Assembly (NCBI RefSeq): GCF_000350105.1
Contig: NZ_CAIY01000044.1
Span: 310,001-374,000 of the forward strand
Source: Richelia intracellularis HH01
Lineage (GTDB): Bacteria > Cyanobacteriota > Cyanobacteriia > Cyanobacteriales > Nostocaceae
Length of the DNA: 64,000 nt
Direction: 5' to 3'
Shown here: piece by piece, positions 11,551-22,544 of the stretch
Layout of the letters: each line of letters starts with the position of its first letter
Numbering within the stretch: the stretch's first letter is position 1
The notes under the pieces: model-generated
The model's database searches: none
Told to the model about the DNA's origin: nothing
The model's input: the letters and a program-made list of their open reading frames with translations, nothing else
Translations under genes and position numbers: made by a program

Positions 11551-12272
11551 AAATCTAAAGTATTTTTTGTTTTATCTATAAAAACACTAATTAAAATTAA
11601 TATTAGGACCGACCTAAGAAGGTAAGTACTTTTATATAGGTGTGTTTGATTTTAATGAGGCACTGATTCTTCATTCATTTGTCTGTATCCTAATCATAAG
11701 TATTTTAATCTCAGTTTTTTAATTAAATATCTGAATTTATACTGGAAAATTTATGAATATATGGTGAGTATTTTTAAACTATACAAGATAAAATATTCAC
11801 TTTTAATGAATGCAGAAAAGAATTTACTTTGGTTAAATAGCAGTTCAGTAAAAGCTAGACTCAAACAAGAAAATTAGATTTCTGGGTAATGATAATACAA
11901 AAATTATGTTATCTGCTTTGGATATTATCTTTATCTTTTTTATAAAAAATATTTTTTGATAATGTTAATTATTTATCATCAGCATAAATTCAGTAAATTT
12001 ACCTAAAAAAAGAATTTTAAATCAACTATTATTTCATAATAAATTTGTTATTTATTAATATTTAGTTACTGGTTTAAAGTTTATTAATATTATTTTTGAG
12101 ATTTTACTCTAGCAGGCTAATTTTATTTAAAATTACTAATAGACATATTAGTTAGAATACCAAAATTTATACATTTAAGGTATTGCTTATAGGTTAAATT
12201 TTCCTGACTTTACAATTTTATTTATATTAAATGAATACTAATATTAGGTATTGCTTGCAATCAAAAATTACT

Positions 12273-14147
12273 CTATTTACCTAACATTTGTAAATTGTAT
12301 AAAGTGTTATAGAATCCCTCTTTTCGAATTAACTGCTCATGGTTCCCTTGTTCAATTAACTCCCCACATTTGAGAACGAAAATTCGATCTGCATTACGAA
12401 TAGTAGATAGACGATGTGCAATAATAATGGCTGTTCTCTTCTGTAATAGTTTTTTTAGGGCTTGTTGAACTAAGGCTTCTGTACAAGCATCTAAACTAGC
12501 TGTGGCTTCATCTAAAACTAGAATTTGAGGATTACGAATAGCTGCACGGGCAAATGCTAAGAGTTGCTTCTGTCCACCAGAAAGGTTTGTTCCAATTTCC
12601 CGAATTGGGGTGTCATAACCTTCTGGTAGTTGTTCGATAAAGGAAACAATATTAGTATTTTCGGCTGCTTGTTTGACTTCCTCTATAGTATAACTATCTC
12701 CTAAAGTAATATTACTTTTTACATCCCCAGCAAAGAGAAACCCATCTTGAAAAATTACCGCCATATACCGACGCAGTTCAGCTTGGGGTATTTCACGGAT
12801 ATCTACACCATCTAACAGAATTCTTCCTTTATTTGGCTCATATAAACGGCATAGTAAATTAGTGATAGTACTTTTCCCAGCTCCTGTAGGACCAACAAAG
12901 GCAATTTTCTCCCCAGGTTTAATGATAAAGTCTAGACCCTTGATAACATAATTATTATTTTTGTAAGCAAACCAGACATTTTCAAACTGAATTTCTCCCA
13001 TATGCCAATTATCATCAAATTCCATGTTGGTTACTATCTCATCAATATAGCCAAGCTGAGAGTCAAAAATTGAGAATCTAGGGTTGGCATTATCAGGGAT
13101 TTGGATTGGCTCATCCAAAATGTTAATTACTCTTTCCATAGCCGTCAATCCACCTTGAAGAACTGTAAATTTTTCGGCAAACTGTTGTAACGGCTGGAAT
13201 AACTTTTGGGCATAAAATACAAATGTAGATAATATTCCAAAAGTCAAGCTATTTGTTATTAATAAACTACCACCAACCCATAAGACTCCTGTAATTGCAA
13301 CTATTGCAACCCATTCCAAGGTTGCAGAAATAGCAGAATCATAGAAAATAGTTGTATCTAATTCCCTCACATATCTTTGATTAGCTTTGCGAAATAACTG
13401 GGAATTAAATTGTTCTCGGCGAAACAGTTGTATAATACTAATACCAACAACATTTTCTTGAAGCAGGGAGTTGAGAATAGATAATTCTTCTCGTGACTTA
13501 TAATTTGAATGGCGATACCGCTTTTGAAAGAAAATAATTACTACAGATATAGGTACTAGTATCAATAGTAGTAATAGAGCCATTTGCCATTGAATTGAGA
13601 ACATAAAGCCAACAATTATAACCATGGAGAATGAGTCAGAAAAAATTCCTATTGCTCCATTTGAAAAAACATTCCCTAATATTTCCACGTCACTAGTTAG
13701 CCTAGTGATGATTTTGCCAGTGGGAGTACAATCAAAAAAACTGATGGCTAAAGACATGACATGATCAAATAAATCCTGGCGAATTTCTGCAGTAATATAC
13801 TGTCCAATCACTTGGACTAAATAGGCTTGTAATCCTGTAAGCAATAGCCTTATAGTTAATATTATTAATAGGGAAAATTGTAAAATAAACAACCCCTTTA
13901 ACAGAGGGAGATTTATCAAAAACCCGTAAGTTGTCGGCTCTTGAAGAATTAGGGAAATTACCTGCCCAATCAGTAGGGGTTGGAATGCATTTGCAAGTGC
14001 TATTGGCAACAGTAATAGTATAGATAACAGTAAAAGTCTTCCATGATTACGGGCATAGGGAAGTAAATACAAAAATAGCCGCCAATCATTGTTTTTTTGG
14101 AAGTTTTGTGTGTCAGTTTTTTTCACAGCAGGGGGAATAATCATCAC
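12273..14147 (-). CDS. ABC exporter half-transporter (MdlB/MsbA-like)
   Basis: 624 residues: a type-1 exporter membrane domain (about 25-330, six hydrophobic segments) fused to an ATPase domain. The ATPase has Walker A GPTGAGKST (about 415), signature LSGGQ (about 521), Walker B ILVLDEATASLD with the catalytic glutamate, and switch AHRLST. It should export a lipid, peptide or drug-like compound across the inner membrane; the substrate cannot be read. The next gene on this strand, at 16447-18198, encodes a half-transporter whose Walker B glutamate is aspartate. Together they look like the canonical and degenerate halves of a heterodimer of the MdlA/MdlB or TM287/288 kind, though 2.3 kb of non-coding DNA now lies between them. 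It could also act as a homodimer. Confidence 0.92.
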   Translation of the reverse strand: MMIIPPAVKKTDTQNFQKNNDWRLFLYLLPYARNHGRLLLLSILLLLPIALANAFQPLLIGQVISLILQEPTTYGFLINLPLLKGLFILQFSLLIILTIRLLLTGLQAYLVQVIGQYITAEIRQDLFDHVMSLAISFFDCTPTGKIITRLTSDVEILGNVFSNGAIGIFSDSFSMVIIVGFMFSIQWQMALLLLLILVPISVVIIFFQKRYRHSNYKSREELSILNSLLQENVVGISIIQLFRREQFNSQLFRKANQRYVRELDTTIFYDSAISATLEWVAIVAITGVLWVGGSLLITNSLTFGILSTFVFYAQKLFQPLQQFAEKFTVLQGGLTAMERVINILDEPIQIPDNANPRFSIFDSQLGYIDEIVTNMEFDDNWHMGEIQFENVWFAYKNNNYVIKGLDFIIKPGEKIAFVGPTGAGKSTITNLLCRLYEPNKGRILLDGVDIREIPQAELRRYMAVIFQDGFLFAGDVKSNITLGDSYTIEEVKQAAENTNIVSFIEQLPEGYDTPIREIGTNLSGGQKQLLAFARAAIRNPQILVLDEATASLDACTEALVQQALKKLLQKRTAIIIAHRLSTIRNADRIFVLKCGELIEQGNHEQLIRKEGFYNTLYNLQMLGK

Positions 14148-16446
14148 TAGGAGATTATATGCATTTTATTTCACTTATGTATAGTAAAAATATGAAATAG
14201 TTAAGTAAAAAGGAATTGAGTAAATAATTCATACAAACCATATTCTGCTGATTAGAAAATGAATTAACTTTCTCTAGTTAGTATAGTCAAAAAATGAAAA
14301 TCAGGTCTGATATTAAATAGATAATATATTGCATAGCAATATTAATAATCATAAGGTCTTAAAGAGAGTACAATTGATATAAAAAATAAATAACCCTAGA
14401 ATTAGATAAGAAAAAATTAAAATCATTTATCATAGATTATTATAGGTATTATTAAATTAGGAAATATGCTAATGATTAGAGAGATAATAAATATAGATAT
14501 AACCAATTTAGTCAATAGTTTCGATAGTAAAATAGTTTCAAGGCTACTCTTATATAAGAGACTAAAACAATGATAATTTCAATGAAACATCAGAAGCAGA
14601 TTTACTCAAGTGGCATTACATAAGTTTGAAGTATTAAGAATGCATTTCTATTATTATTAATAATAGAACAATAAGAAACTTAATAATAATGAAAGAGTAA
14701 AAAATATGTTAATTGTTAGATGATACTAAAAAATGAATTGATATATAGTTTAGATGAATAAAATTTGTGTTTAACATTTTTATGAAGATGAACTAGTAAT
14801 ATTTCTATTTTGCTATATATGGCTATTAACTTGACCAAATTTATATTTGAAGGACTACATTTATTTTTTTATTGAAACTCTAAAATTGACTATTAACTTT
14901 AGTTATATAAAAATATAATATTCTCAATGATTAAGTTGAATATTGTACTCATTTAGAGAATAAATCAGGGTTAGAATATCATGCTGTCTTCCTCACTATG
15001 ATATGTAAATTATAACTACGTAGAAATGGTCACTTATGTTTTAGAAAATTACTCTTATTCACGGACCAATAACAAAAAAATTCAGCCACATAAAAGCATG
15101 CTATATTAACCCAAAGTTTTTAAGTAATGAAAGTTTCCTACTTCATTTATTGAGATATCAAAGTTTTTTAATGCAAAAAACTATATATTCTACAAACTTA
15201 TATATTAAACAAGATTATTGATTAAACTTTTAAACTTTTTTAGAAGCTATTACTATCTTAAGCACTCTCTCATAGTAACTTATACAGGTAACATCCGTAA
15301 CATTAAGTGATAATATTTTGATTATCACAATATAGATTTTGACTTGCTATTGCTAGATTTTTAATACCTTCATTATCAATAGAATATCTACGATTAAATT
15401 TTTGTCAAACTACACTTATATCCTAGTCTAGTCTCTAATACAAGAACAGATTTTAAGCTTATTAATATCTTTAAGATTATTTACAGAAATAATCTGTATA
15501 TTTAGAGCTATTTTCTAAAAATTATGTATTTAATTTAGAATTTTGTAATTCTATTTATTTGTAAGGCCTATTTTAGGATGCTAGGAAATAACATTTCCAT
15601 AACTTCTTAGCAGTTAATATTAAATAATTATCAAAATATTCAAAATGTCATTTACTCTTACCAAATATGCATTTTAATTTTTTATACTTTATGAATATAT
15701 TAATAGGTTTTAGCATAATTCTGTACAAAATTATTTTTCTGGATATTGCACAACCTATTTATGCTTATTACTCTAAAAGTATATTTTTGGAAAAATTTAA
15801 TTTTTTTATAGAGAATACTAAGGTCATTTAATGAAAAGCCTTTAATTCTTTTTCCAATCAAAAAATATTATCAGTCTCAGGTGCTCTTGATTCAAAACTC
15901 ACTTAATATTGAGTTTGGTCTTATCATTAACTTTCCAATCTTCTTTGCTACTAAATACAAAACTGTAAAAGTTGACTAGAGACATTTTAAGAAAAACCAA
16001 AAAGCAGGGGATAATTACCCAACAGATCTATTTAAGTCTTGTTGTACATCCCAAAGTTTTTCTGGGCATTGGACAAAACGACTTTTCCATGCATGTTGAT
16101 TTGGTTATGCAAATGGTAAAAGTATTTATAGCTCCATGCCCAGGTCGTAAAATGCAAAAAATTAAATGGTCTGGTAATGATTAGTCTGGAAATATAATTT
16201 ATTGACCATAAAATTCAGAGACTTTTTATATGTTGACTATTAAACCAAATCTAAATTAAGGCCCTTGATATAATTCCTAATGTCTTAGCAATGTTTAAAA
16301 CATTATATTTGTAACATACGTAAATGAACAATGACGGTTATATTCTCAATATTTCATGGGTCAGAGTATAAAAATCTTTCCGCTATGCAACTATACAGAA
16401 TCATAATTTGTATTAGAGAATACTTTTCAATCCTCTATTCCAAGTT
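14148..16446. other. Gene desert between two ABC half-transporter genes
   Basis: 2.3 kb of very AT-rich DNA. Apart from one short open frame (15972-16184) nothing looks coding. I find no terminator or RNA gene. In related bacteria paired ABC halves usually sit close together, so this gap may mark lost DNA or a decayed insertion. Confidence 0.6.
15972..16184 (+). pseudogene. Possible gene remnant, 70 codons
   Basis: An open frame with a TTG start and no good ribosome-binding site. The C-terminal two thirds (for example VFLGIGQNDFSMHVDLVMQM, then a CPGRKMQKIKW stretch) have protein-like composition unlike the surrounding AT-rich sequence, so this may be the surviving 3' end of a lost gene. I do not recognise the family. 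It may also be a chance frame. Confidence 0.25.
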
Positions 16447-18198
16447 CTAATGCAATAATTCTTCAATTTGATTCTGGCCCCATAAGGTTTTATATAAACC
16501 TGGTTGTTGCAATAATTCCATTTGCGTGCCCATTTGCACAATTTTTCCCTTATCTATGACAAAGATACGATCACAAGCAGCTGCTACTGGTAATTGATGA
16601 GTAATAAAAATAACTGTTCTTAGGCGCTTTTTTGCAAGAATATTACGTATGATCGAAGTAGCATTTTGATTATCAATACTAGAGAGAGAATCATCTAAAA
16701 TCAATACTGGAGCATCGATTAACATTGCTCTGGCAAGGGATGTTCTTTGTCTTTGCCCTCCAGAAAGGGCAATGCCCTTCTCTCCAACTATAGTTTGGTA
16801 CTGTTGCGGAAAGTTAATAATTTCAGAGTGTATTTGCGATTGTTGGGCAGCTTCTTCAATTTCAGTTTCCTCTCTGGTTGGATCTCCATAACAGATATTG
16901 TTTTTTATAGTAGTACTAAAAAGAAAACTATCTTGAGGAACATAAGCGATGGCACCCCTTAAATCTGACAAAGAAATTTGGGTAATATCCACTCCATCTA
17001 AAAACAGCTGTTCTGGATTAATGTCTATTAACCTAGGTAGAGAACTGGCTAATGTGGACTTCCCAGATCCAATAGGTCCTACAATGGCCACTAATTCTCC
17101 TGGATTAATAGTGAAGTTAATATTATCGAGCGCTGGAGACAAAGAATCAGGATAGGTATAACTAAGATTTTTAGCAGTAATTTTTCCTTTAACTGAACTT
17201 GGTGGTAAGCCAATCAGTTGACTTGAATTGCAAATTTTGGGCTGAACATTTAGTATACTTTCAATGCGATCAATACTTACTTCACCCCGCTGGTATGCAG
17301 TAACAGTAAATCCTAATAAAGCAGTTGGAAATATCAAACGTTCCAAATAAATTAACAAAGTAACAAAATCCCCTACTGCCAAACTTCCAGATGAAATTCT
17401 ATTTCCACCCAACCAAATAATAATTAAAGAGCTAATACTCGCTAAGCCCCCTATTAGAGGGAAAAGAGTAGTATTACTTTGAGTTAGCTTCAAGTTTGCT
17501 TTCAACAAATTATGGTTTTTTTTGGCAAATTCTCTCTGCTCATTTTTCTCCTGAGCATAAATTTTTATCAGGGAAATACCACTAACATCTTCTTGGATGA
17601 GTTGGCTCATATCAGCAATACTTTCTTGTAACTTTAACTGCTGGTCACGTAGACGATTACCAAACGAATATACCAACAAAAACATGAATGGGTATATAAG
17701 CAGAGATGCTAAAGTTAAATTGACATTAATTGAGAGCATCACTGGCAGTGTTAAAGCATAGGCAAAAAAAGTATTTGCCAAAGTTAATACTGCAAAACCC
17801 AATAGTCTGCGTATATTATCTACATCACTAGTAGCTCTGCTAATTAGATTTCCAACAGAGCAAGTAGTAAAATAAGCCGGTTCCAATTTGAGTAAATGTT
17901 CAAAAATTTTTTGTTTCAACTCAAATTCCACTTTTCTGCCCACGCCAAAAATCCAAATTCTGGAAGCCATGCGAATTAACCACATTGCTGAAGTCAGTGA
18001 AATAATTAACAACACATAATGTAATAATTGTTGATAAGTGAGATCCTCTGATAGCTTGTTTACTACCGAGCGGATTAGTAAAGGTATATAAACTCCTAAT
18101 CCATTGACAGCTAATAAAGCGATTATACCGAGGGTTGCTTCTTTCCAGTGGGGGCGTAAATAAGCAACTAATTTAGCTAGTCGTCTAGTTGTCGCCAT
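16447..18198 (-). CDS. ABC exporter half-transporter (MdlA-like, degenerate ATP site)
   Basis: 583 residues: an exporter membrane domain (about 15-310) followed by an ATPase domain with Walker A GPIGSGKST (about 373), Q-loop YVPQDSFLF, signature LSGGQ (about 478), Walker B VLILDDSLSSID and switch THQL. The residue after the Walker B aspartate is Asp rather than the usual catalytic Glu. This is characteristic of the MdlA/BmrC/TM287 partner in heterodimeric exporters. The partner is most likely the gene at 12273-14147, which carries the canonical Glu. It lies upstream of that gene on the same strand, in the usual A-then-B order. Substrate unknown. Confidence 0.92.
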   Translation of the reverse strand: MATTRRLAKLVAYLRPHWKEATLGIIALLAVNGLGVYIPLLIRSVVNKLSEDLTYQQLLHYVLLIISLTSAMWLIRMASRIWIFGVGRKVEFELKQKIFEHLLKLEPAYFTTCSVGNLISRATSDVDNIRRLLGFAVLTLANTFFAYALTLPVMLSINVNLTLASLLIYPFMFLLVYSFGNRLRDQQLKLQESIADMSQLIQEDVSGISLIKIYAQEKNEQREFAKKNHNLLKANLKLTQSNTTLFPLIGGLASISSLIIIWLGGNRISSGSLAVGDFVTLLIYLERLIFPTALLGFTVTAYQRGEVSIDRIESILNVQPKICNSSQLIGLPPSSVKGKITAKNLSYTYPDSLSPALDNINFTINPGELVAIVGPIGSGKSTLASSLPRLIDINPEQLFLDGVDITQISLSDLRGAIAYVPQDSFLFSTTIKNNICYGDPTREETEIEEAAQQSQIHSEIINFPQQYQTIVGEKGIALSGGQRQRTSLARAMLIDAPVLILDDSLSSIDNQNATSIIRNILAKKRLRTVIFITHQLPVAAACDRIFVIDKGKIVQMGTQMELLQQPGLYKTLWGQNQIEELLH

Positions 18199-18330
18199 AC
18201 CAAATTTCCGTGGATTTTCATACCATACTAAAAGGTAAGTACTATTTTCTCAGCATCAGTAGAAAAATCCAAATTAAGCTCAGTTATAGAAAACTATTAT
18301 ATTCAGATTCACTATTTATATTCCTAGTAT

Positions 18331-18933
18331 CTAAGAACTACCACGAAGAAAAAAGTATATTTGCTGTAAGTAGTTTTCCCATACTCTGGTTGTCAATGAG
18401 AGAGTTGCTGCATTAGGAACAAAGTCTTCCAATCGCAAACCTCTTCTAGAAATATTTCGGGGCGTTTGCAACAAGTAGGATGGAACTTTTGAGATTCTAA
18501 TAGTAGAAATATTAAAGGTATTGAATATATCTTGTTGCTGACTAGCAATAAATTGCTTATCCATTGTTGCAACAGGTGATCTTACTAAGAAGTAAGCGAC
18601 TGCCGGCGTGCTAGATACCAGTAAAATCGTTAGTGCCCAGGCAATTAAAAATCCTCCTGGTGCTTCTATAGCTCCATTTCTTAACTTCTGGGCAGCAAAA
18701 ACTAAAAATAGTATCGATGCTCCTAAAGGTTTAAGCGGGAAAGAAATTACATTCCATAGTGAAACTACAGCAGGTTCCCCAGGAATTAAAAACGAAAGAG
18801 CTAAAATTACAAATAAAGCAACCAAAATTAGTCGCCCTACATAATTGCTAGATGGATAAAACCTCCGAAATAAAGACAAAGCAATGGTAACAATCAGTAA
18901 CCATAGCAGTACTCGACTTAACAGTACAAACAT
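18331..18933 (-). CDS. YdcF/DUF218-family membrane protein lacking its central domain
   Basis: 200 residues. Residues 1-115 hold four or so membrane segments (WLLIVTIALSL, LILVALFVILALSFLI, ISFPLKPLGASILFLVFA, FLIAWALTILLVSSTPAVAYFLV) that match the N-terminus of the cyanobacterial YdcF family as I recall it. Residues 135-200 (GLRLEDFVPNAATLSLTTRVW through YFFLRGSS) match the C-terminal end of the same family. The DUF218 core normally between them, with the VVMGQG-type start and the rest of the fold, is absent, and the join is in frame. It thus seems to be a naturally shortened gene, about 120-200 residues below family length. It may survive as a membrane remnant or be an early pseudogene. 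Confidence 0.7.
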   Translation of the reverse strand: MFVLLSRVLLWLLIVTIALSLFRRFYPSSNYVGRLILVALFVILALSFLIPGEPAVVSLWNVISFPLKPLGASILFLVFAAQKLRNGAIEAPGGFLIAWALTILLVSSTPAVAYFLVRSPVATMDKQFIASQQQDIFNTFNISTIRISKVPSYLLQTPRNISRRGLRLEDFVPNAATLSLTTRVWENYLQQIYFFLRGSS

Positions 18934-19180
18934 AAGTTAATTCTCAAATCTTTTGACGTAGTTAGCCTATAACCCTGGGGCAATTCATTTGAGCTTCGGA
19001 ATGTAATTTTACTTTTACCTGACATCAAATTTCTCACACCCTATACATTAAAGACTACCGTCGTAGTGATCTTAGGGCAATTTTTCTCCCCTAACTAATG
19101 CTTGATAATTTTCCAGATTGATGGTTTTCAAGTAAATTAATCTCAATGGAGAGAAAGTAACAATTGTAAACGTAAAACTT

Positions 19181-20197
19181 ATGTCATCAGTAAAAACTAG
19201 CATTTTGGTTACTGGAGGGGCAGGATACATTGGTGCCCATACAGTTCTTGCTCTAAAAAATTCCGGATATGAGGTAATAGTGCTGGATAATTTGGTCCAT
19301 GGGCATCAGGATCTGGTAAAAAATGTTTTACAAGTAGAAATGGTTGTGGGTGATATAAGTGACCGTTCCTTATTAGATAATTTGCTTCAGACTTTTAACA
19401 TCGATGCAGTTATACATTTTTCTGCCTATGCTTATGTGGGAGAATCAATGAAGGAACCAGCAAAGTACTATCAAAATAATGTAGCTGCTACCTTAAATTT
19501 GCTAGAGGCAATGCTTGGTGCTGGTATTAATAAGTTTATTTTTTCTTCTACCTGTGCTATCTATGGTGTGCCAGATATCGTTCCAATTATTGAAGGGCAC
19601 TCCCAAAATCCCATTAACCCATATGGAATGACTAAATTAGTGGTAGAAAGAATCCTGAATGACTTTGATATCGCATATAATTTGAAATCTGTCTGTTTCC
19701 GTTATTTCAATGCTGCTGGAGCTGATCCAGAAGGACGTTTAGGAGAAGACCACAATCCAGAAACTCATCTGATTCCCTTGGTGCTATTTACAGCCCTAGG
19801 AATAAGAGAATCCATACGTATATTTGGCAGCAACTATCCCACGCAAGATGGAACTTGTGTGCGCGACTATATTCACGTCAGCGATTTAGCCGATGCTCAT
19901 ATTTTAGGATTGGAATATTTACTCAAAGGTGGTAAAAGTGAGACGTTTAACCTTGGGAATGGCAATGGTTTCTCCGTTAATGAAGTGATTGAAACAGCTA
20001 AAAAAGTTACAGGTAAGGAGATTAAAGTTGTAAAATCTGGTCGCCGTCCTGGTGATCCTTCAATATTAGTTGGTAGTGCTACTAAAGCCAAAAATATTTT
20101 GGGTTGGCAGCCGCAATATTCTTCTTTACAAGATATTATTAGTCATGCATGGCAATGGCATCAAAAACGCCACACATCAAAGCCACAATTGTTTTAG
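19181..20197 (+). CDS. galE: UDP-glucose 4-epimerase
   Basis: 338 residues, full length. It interconverts UDP-glucose and UDP-galactose in the cytoplasm, feeding galactolipids, polysaccharides and envelope glycans. It is an extended short-chain dehydrogenase: the NAD-binding GGAGYIGAH motif is near residue 12, the catalytic Ser/Thr region FSSTCAIYG near 123, and the Y-x-x-x-K pair in NPYGMTK near 150. The C-terminal sugar-binding part has RYFNAAGADPEGRLGE and RDYIHVSDLADAH. ATG start. It stands alone, with 247 bases upstream back to the YdcF-like gene. Confidence 0.95.
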   Translation: MSSVKTSILVTGGAGYIGAHTVLALKNSGYEVIVLDNLVHGHQDLVKNVLQVEMVVGDISDRSLLDNLLQTFNIDAVIHFSAYAYVGESMKEPAKYYQNNVAATLNLLEAMLGAGINKFIFSSTCAIYGVPDIVPIIEGHSQNPINPYGMTKLVVERILNDFDIAYNLKSVCFRYFNAAGADPEGRLGEDHNPETHLIPLVLFTALGIRESIRIFGSNYPTQDGTCVRDYIHVSDLADAHILGLEYLLKGGKSETFNLGNGNGFSVNEVIETAKKVTGKEIKVVKSGRRPGDPSILVGSATKAKNILGWQPQYSSLQDIISHAWQWHQKRHTSKPQLF

Positions 20198-20429
20198 ATT
20201 AATAGTCTACTTAGTTTTTGCAATGCAATTTTATATGCTCCCAAACAGGAGGCTTTAAAAAGTCACAGTCTGGTAGTGTAAAGACTCTGATAATTTGGTT
20301 TACAACATCAAATTAGAACTAACAAGTATACCACATGATGGTTTGAATTATCAGGGTTGGGTAATTTAATAGCAAATTTTTAAGATGGTGGATTATAATA
20401 TCTTTTTCCAATATCCAGGCTCTTTAATT

Positions 20430-21617
20430 CTAGCTGGAGGTTGCTTCTGAAACATTTACTGAACTTCTTGGTTCAGCGACAGATAAATCTTGTAGTCCTG
20501 GGAGAGAGGTTAACTGATTATTACAGTTAATTATACTACTCTGATCGTTTTCATTATTGAGGTAGGTAAGACGTACAGCAATCAAAGCTGTCTTAATTAC
20601 TACAGCAGTAGGAACAGAAACAATTACTCCCAAAATACCACCTACTCTGGCACCTGCGAGCACAGAAATAAGAACCCAGACAGGATTTAAACCAGTAAAA
20701 CTACCAAGAATTCTAGGGGCTATTAAGTTTTCTAGAATTTGTTGAATAATAATTGCTGCCATTAATACACGTATACCCATCCAAAAATCCTGGAGAGCAA
20801 CTAAAGATGTGGTAATAGCAATACCAACAGAACCTCCAAATGGGATTAAGGCCATTATCCCAATGGTTAGGCCAAACAGCAATCCAAAAGGAACCTTAAG
20901 CCATAAAAATATAGAAACCAGAGCCGATGCCATGCAAACAGCTAAAATTAACTGACTTATAAAAAAATTCTGAAAACTCAGACGAACAGTCTGGGAAAAA
21001 GGGTCACGAAACTTTCCTGGTAGCCACTGTACTAAACTTTGCCAAAGATCATCCCCATGTTGAAGTAGGTAAAAAGTTAGTACCATCGTTAATAGAAAGT
21101 CCAGAAGACTGGTAAATGTAACTACAGCAAGATTTAATACTTGTCCAGCGATCAATTGTAATTGACTTTTAACGCGGTCATTGATTTGTGCGACAAGGAC
21201 ATCAAGATTAATAGGTAGGCCTAAAATCTCTCCTCTTTCATTTAACTTCATTAATTGTGAGCGGCCAGAATCAATCAATTCTGGTAACCGTACTACCAAC
21301 TGTTGAGCTTCAGTCAAAGCTAAAGGGAATAATGTTAATCCCAAAGCCGACAAAATTGACAATGCTAGTAAAAACACCAAAATTGCCACTTGTCGGCGTT
21401 TTGCACCTTGACGTTCCATGAAGCTTACAGGATAGTTAAGTAGAAATGCTAACACGGAAGCACCAACTAAAATGGCAATTAGCGAATGAAAGTAATCAAA
21501 AATCACATAAATTGCCCAGCCGTTGATAACTAGAGAAGGAACAAACAATGCGCCCATGCTAATTTTTGCTGTGGGAGTGAGGATTTGCCACCACTCGAAG
21601 AGCTTGTCTGTCTGCAT
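20430..21617 (-). CDS. AI-2E family transporter
   Basis: 395 residues with about seven to eight hydrophobic segments. The family layout is visible: N-terminal pair (about 18-70), a third helix (80-105), a long soluble stretch (110-190) and a C-terminal bundle ending in a conserved loop (GLLFGLTIGIMALIPFGGSV, then ENLIAPRILG and GVIVSVPTAVVIK). Members of this large family include TqsA-type exporters and Na+/H+ antiporters; most are uncharacterised. The last 40 residues are a hydrophilic tail. It lies convergent with galE. A second, shorter paralogue is at 49373-50413. Confidence 0.9.
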   Translation of the reverse strand: MQTDKLFEWWQILTPTAKISMGALFVPSLVINGWAIYVIFDYFHSLIAILVGASVLAFLLNYPVSFMERQGAKRRQVAILVFLLALSILSALGLTLFPLALTEAQQLVVRLPELIDSGRSQLMKLNERGEILGLPINLDVLVAQINDRVKSQLQLIAGQVLNLAVVTFTSLLDFLLTMVLTFYLLQHGDDLWQSLVQWLPGKFRDPFSQTVRLSFQNFFISQLILAVCMASALVSIFLWLKVPFGLLFGLTIGIMALIPFGGSVGIAITTSLVALQDFWMGIRVLMAAIIIQQILENLIAPRILGSFTGLNPVWVLISVLAGARVGGILGVIVSVPTAVVIKTALIAVRLTYLNNENDQSSIINCNNQLTSLPGLQDLSVAEPRSSVNVSEATSS

Positions 21618-22544
21618 TTGTATTCAGAATAGGGGATAAAAATAAATTAGATTGTGACTCAGCTGACATGCAGCTAAAGTGTATAAAACAAACAAAAACT
21701 TCAAATTATTCTATTGTAATTCTGGCTGTATTTATCCTTGTTATTACCATGTGAGAATAACTAAGGCGAATAGAATATAGGATTTATACTTTTATAAAGT
21801 GCCTATAAGGGCTTTGCAACTGGACTTAAGCTTTTTTGCCCAGACCCTATAAACAAATTACAGTCAATTATCTCTAATAAAACTAAAGTCTTAATCCTAC
21901 AAGCCTAAAATTAAAAGTCACGATAAAACATATGAGAAACATTAACTCCATTTATCAATTCCTTAATTCATATCATTGGGTTTTTCTATATCTGTGGAAT
22001 TCGTGCCCTTGTCAATAAAATCTTGAACAATTAACCATTAGCCAACCATTTATTACTTTTGGTAAGAGGTTAAAGGTTCACTGATATTAAGCTTTTAAGT
22101 AGGTCGGCTGAAACTTTCAAAGTGTTTATACTATATCTAATTCTCCTAAATGGTTTTCTCACTCCTGATTATCTTATGGTCGCTGATTCGCTCAACGATA
22201 AATATTTTCAAAACCGGTATTTTAGCTTACCCTAATTTAGTAATTTCTCAGTAATGTTTACAATTATACTTTTACCAAAATTAAATTTATGAAGTCATAA
22301 ATTTAGCCAAATTTGGTTTAATATTGCCATACTTATCAAATATGTAAATTTTAGTAATGAAAATGGGACACGTTTTAAAATAGGCAAACTCAAAGATAAA
22401 ATAGTGTCTCAAAACAAATGTATTGTTATTAGTAAAAAAGTAGAACAATTATCAGCGTCAAATAAAACACAGCTATGATAACTTGATTTATTCACTTTTA
22501 GTTAACAGATTAATCCCAATTCACACTTAAGTGTAAGGGATCAA
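21618..22544. other. Divergent intergenic region, AI-2E / LCP
   Basis: 927 bases between divergent genes, containing both promoters by necessity. No RNA gene or reading frame is evident. A 12-base palindrome lies next to the ribosome-binding site of the LCP gene. Confidence 0.6.
22523..22534. promoter_or_regulatory. 12-base palindrome abutting the LCP ribosome-binding site
   Basis: ACACTTAAGTGT is a perfect palindrome. The ribosome-binding AAGGGA (22535-22540) follows it immediately and the GTG start is at 22545. A repressor bound here, or pairing in the mRNA, could affect initiation. This is inferred from position only. Confidence 0.35.

Larger units (their letters stand above)
10907..12272. 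other. Non-coding region downstream of pnp
   Basis: About 1.4 kb between pnp (+) and the 3' end of an ABC transporter gene (-). It holds a short hairpin just after pnp and a perfect 22-base palindrome at 11529-11550. I see no convincing reading frame. Confidence 0.65.
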
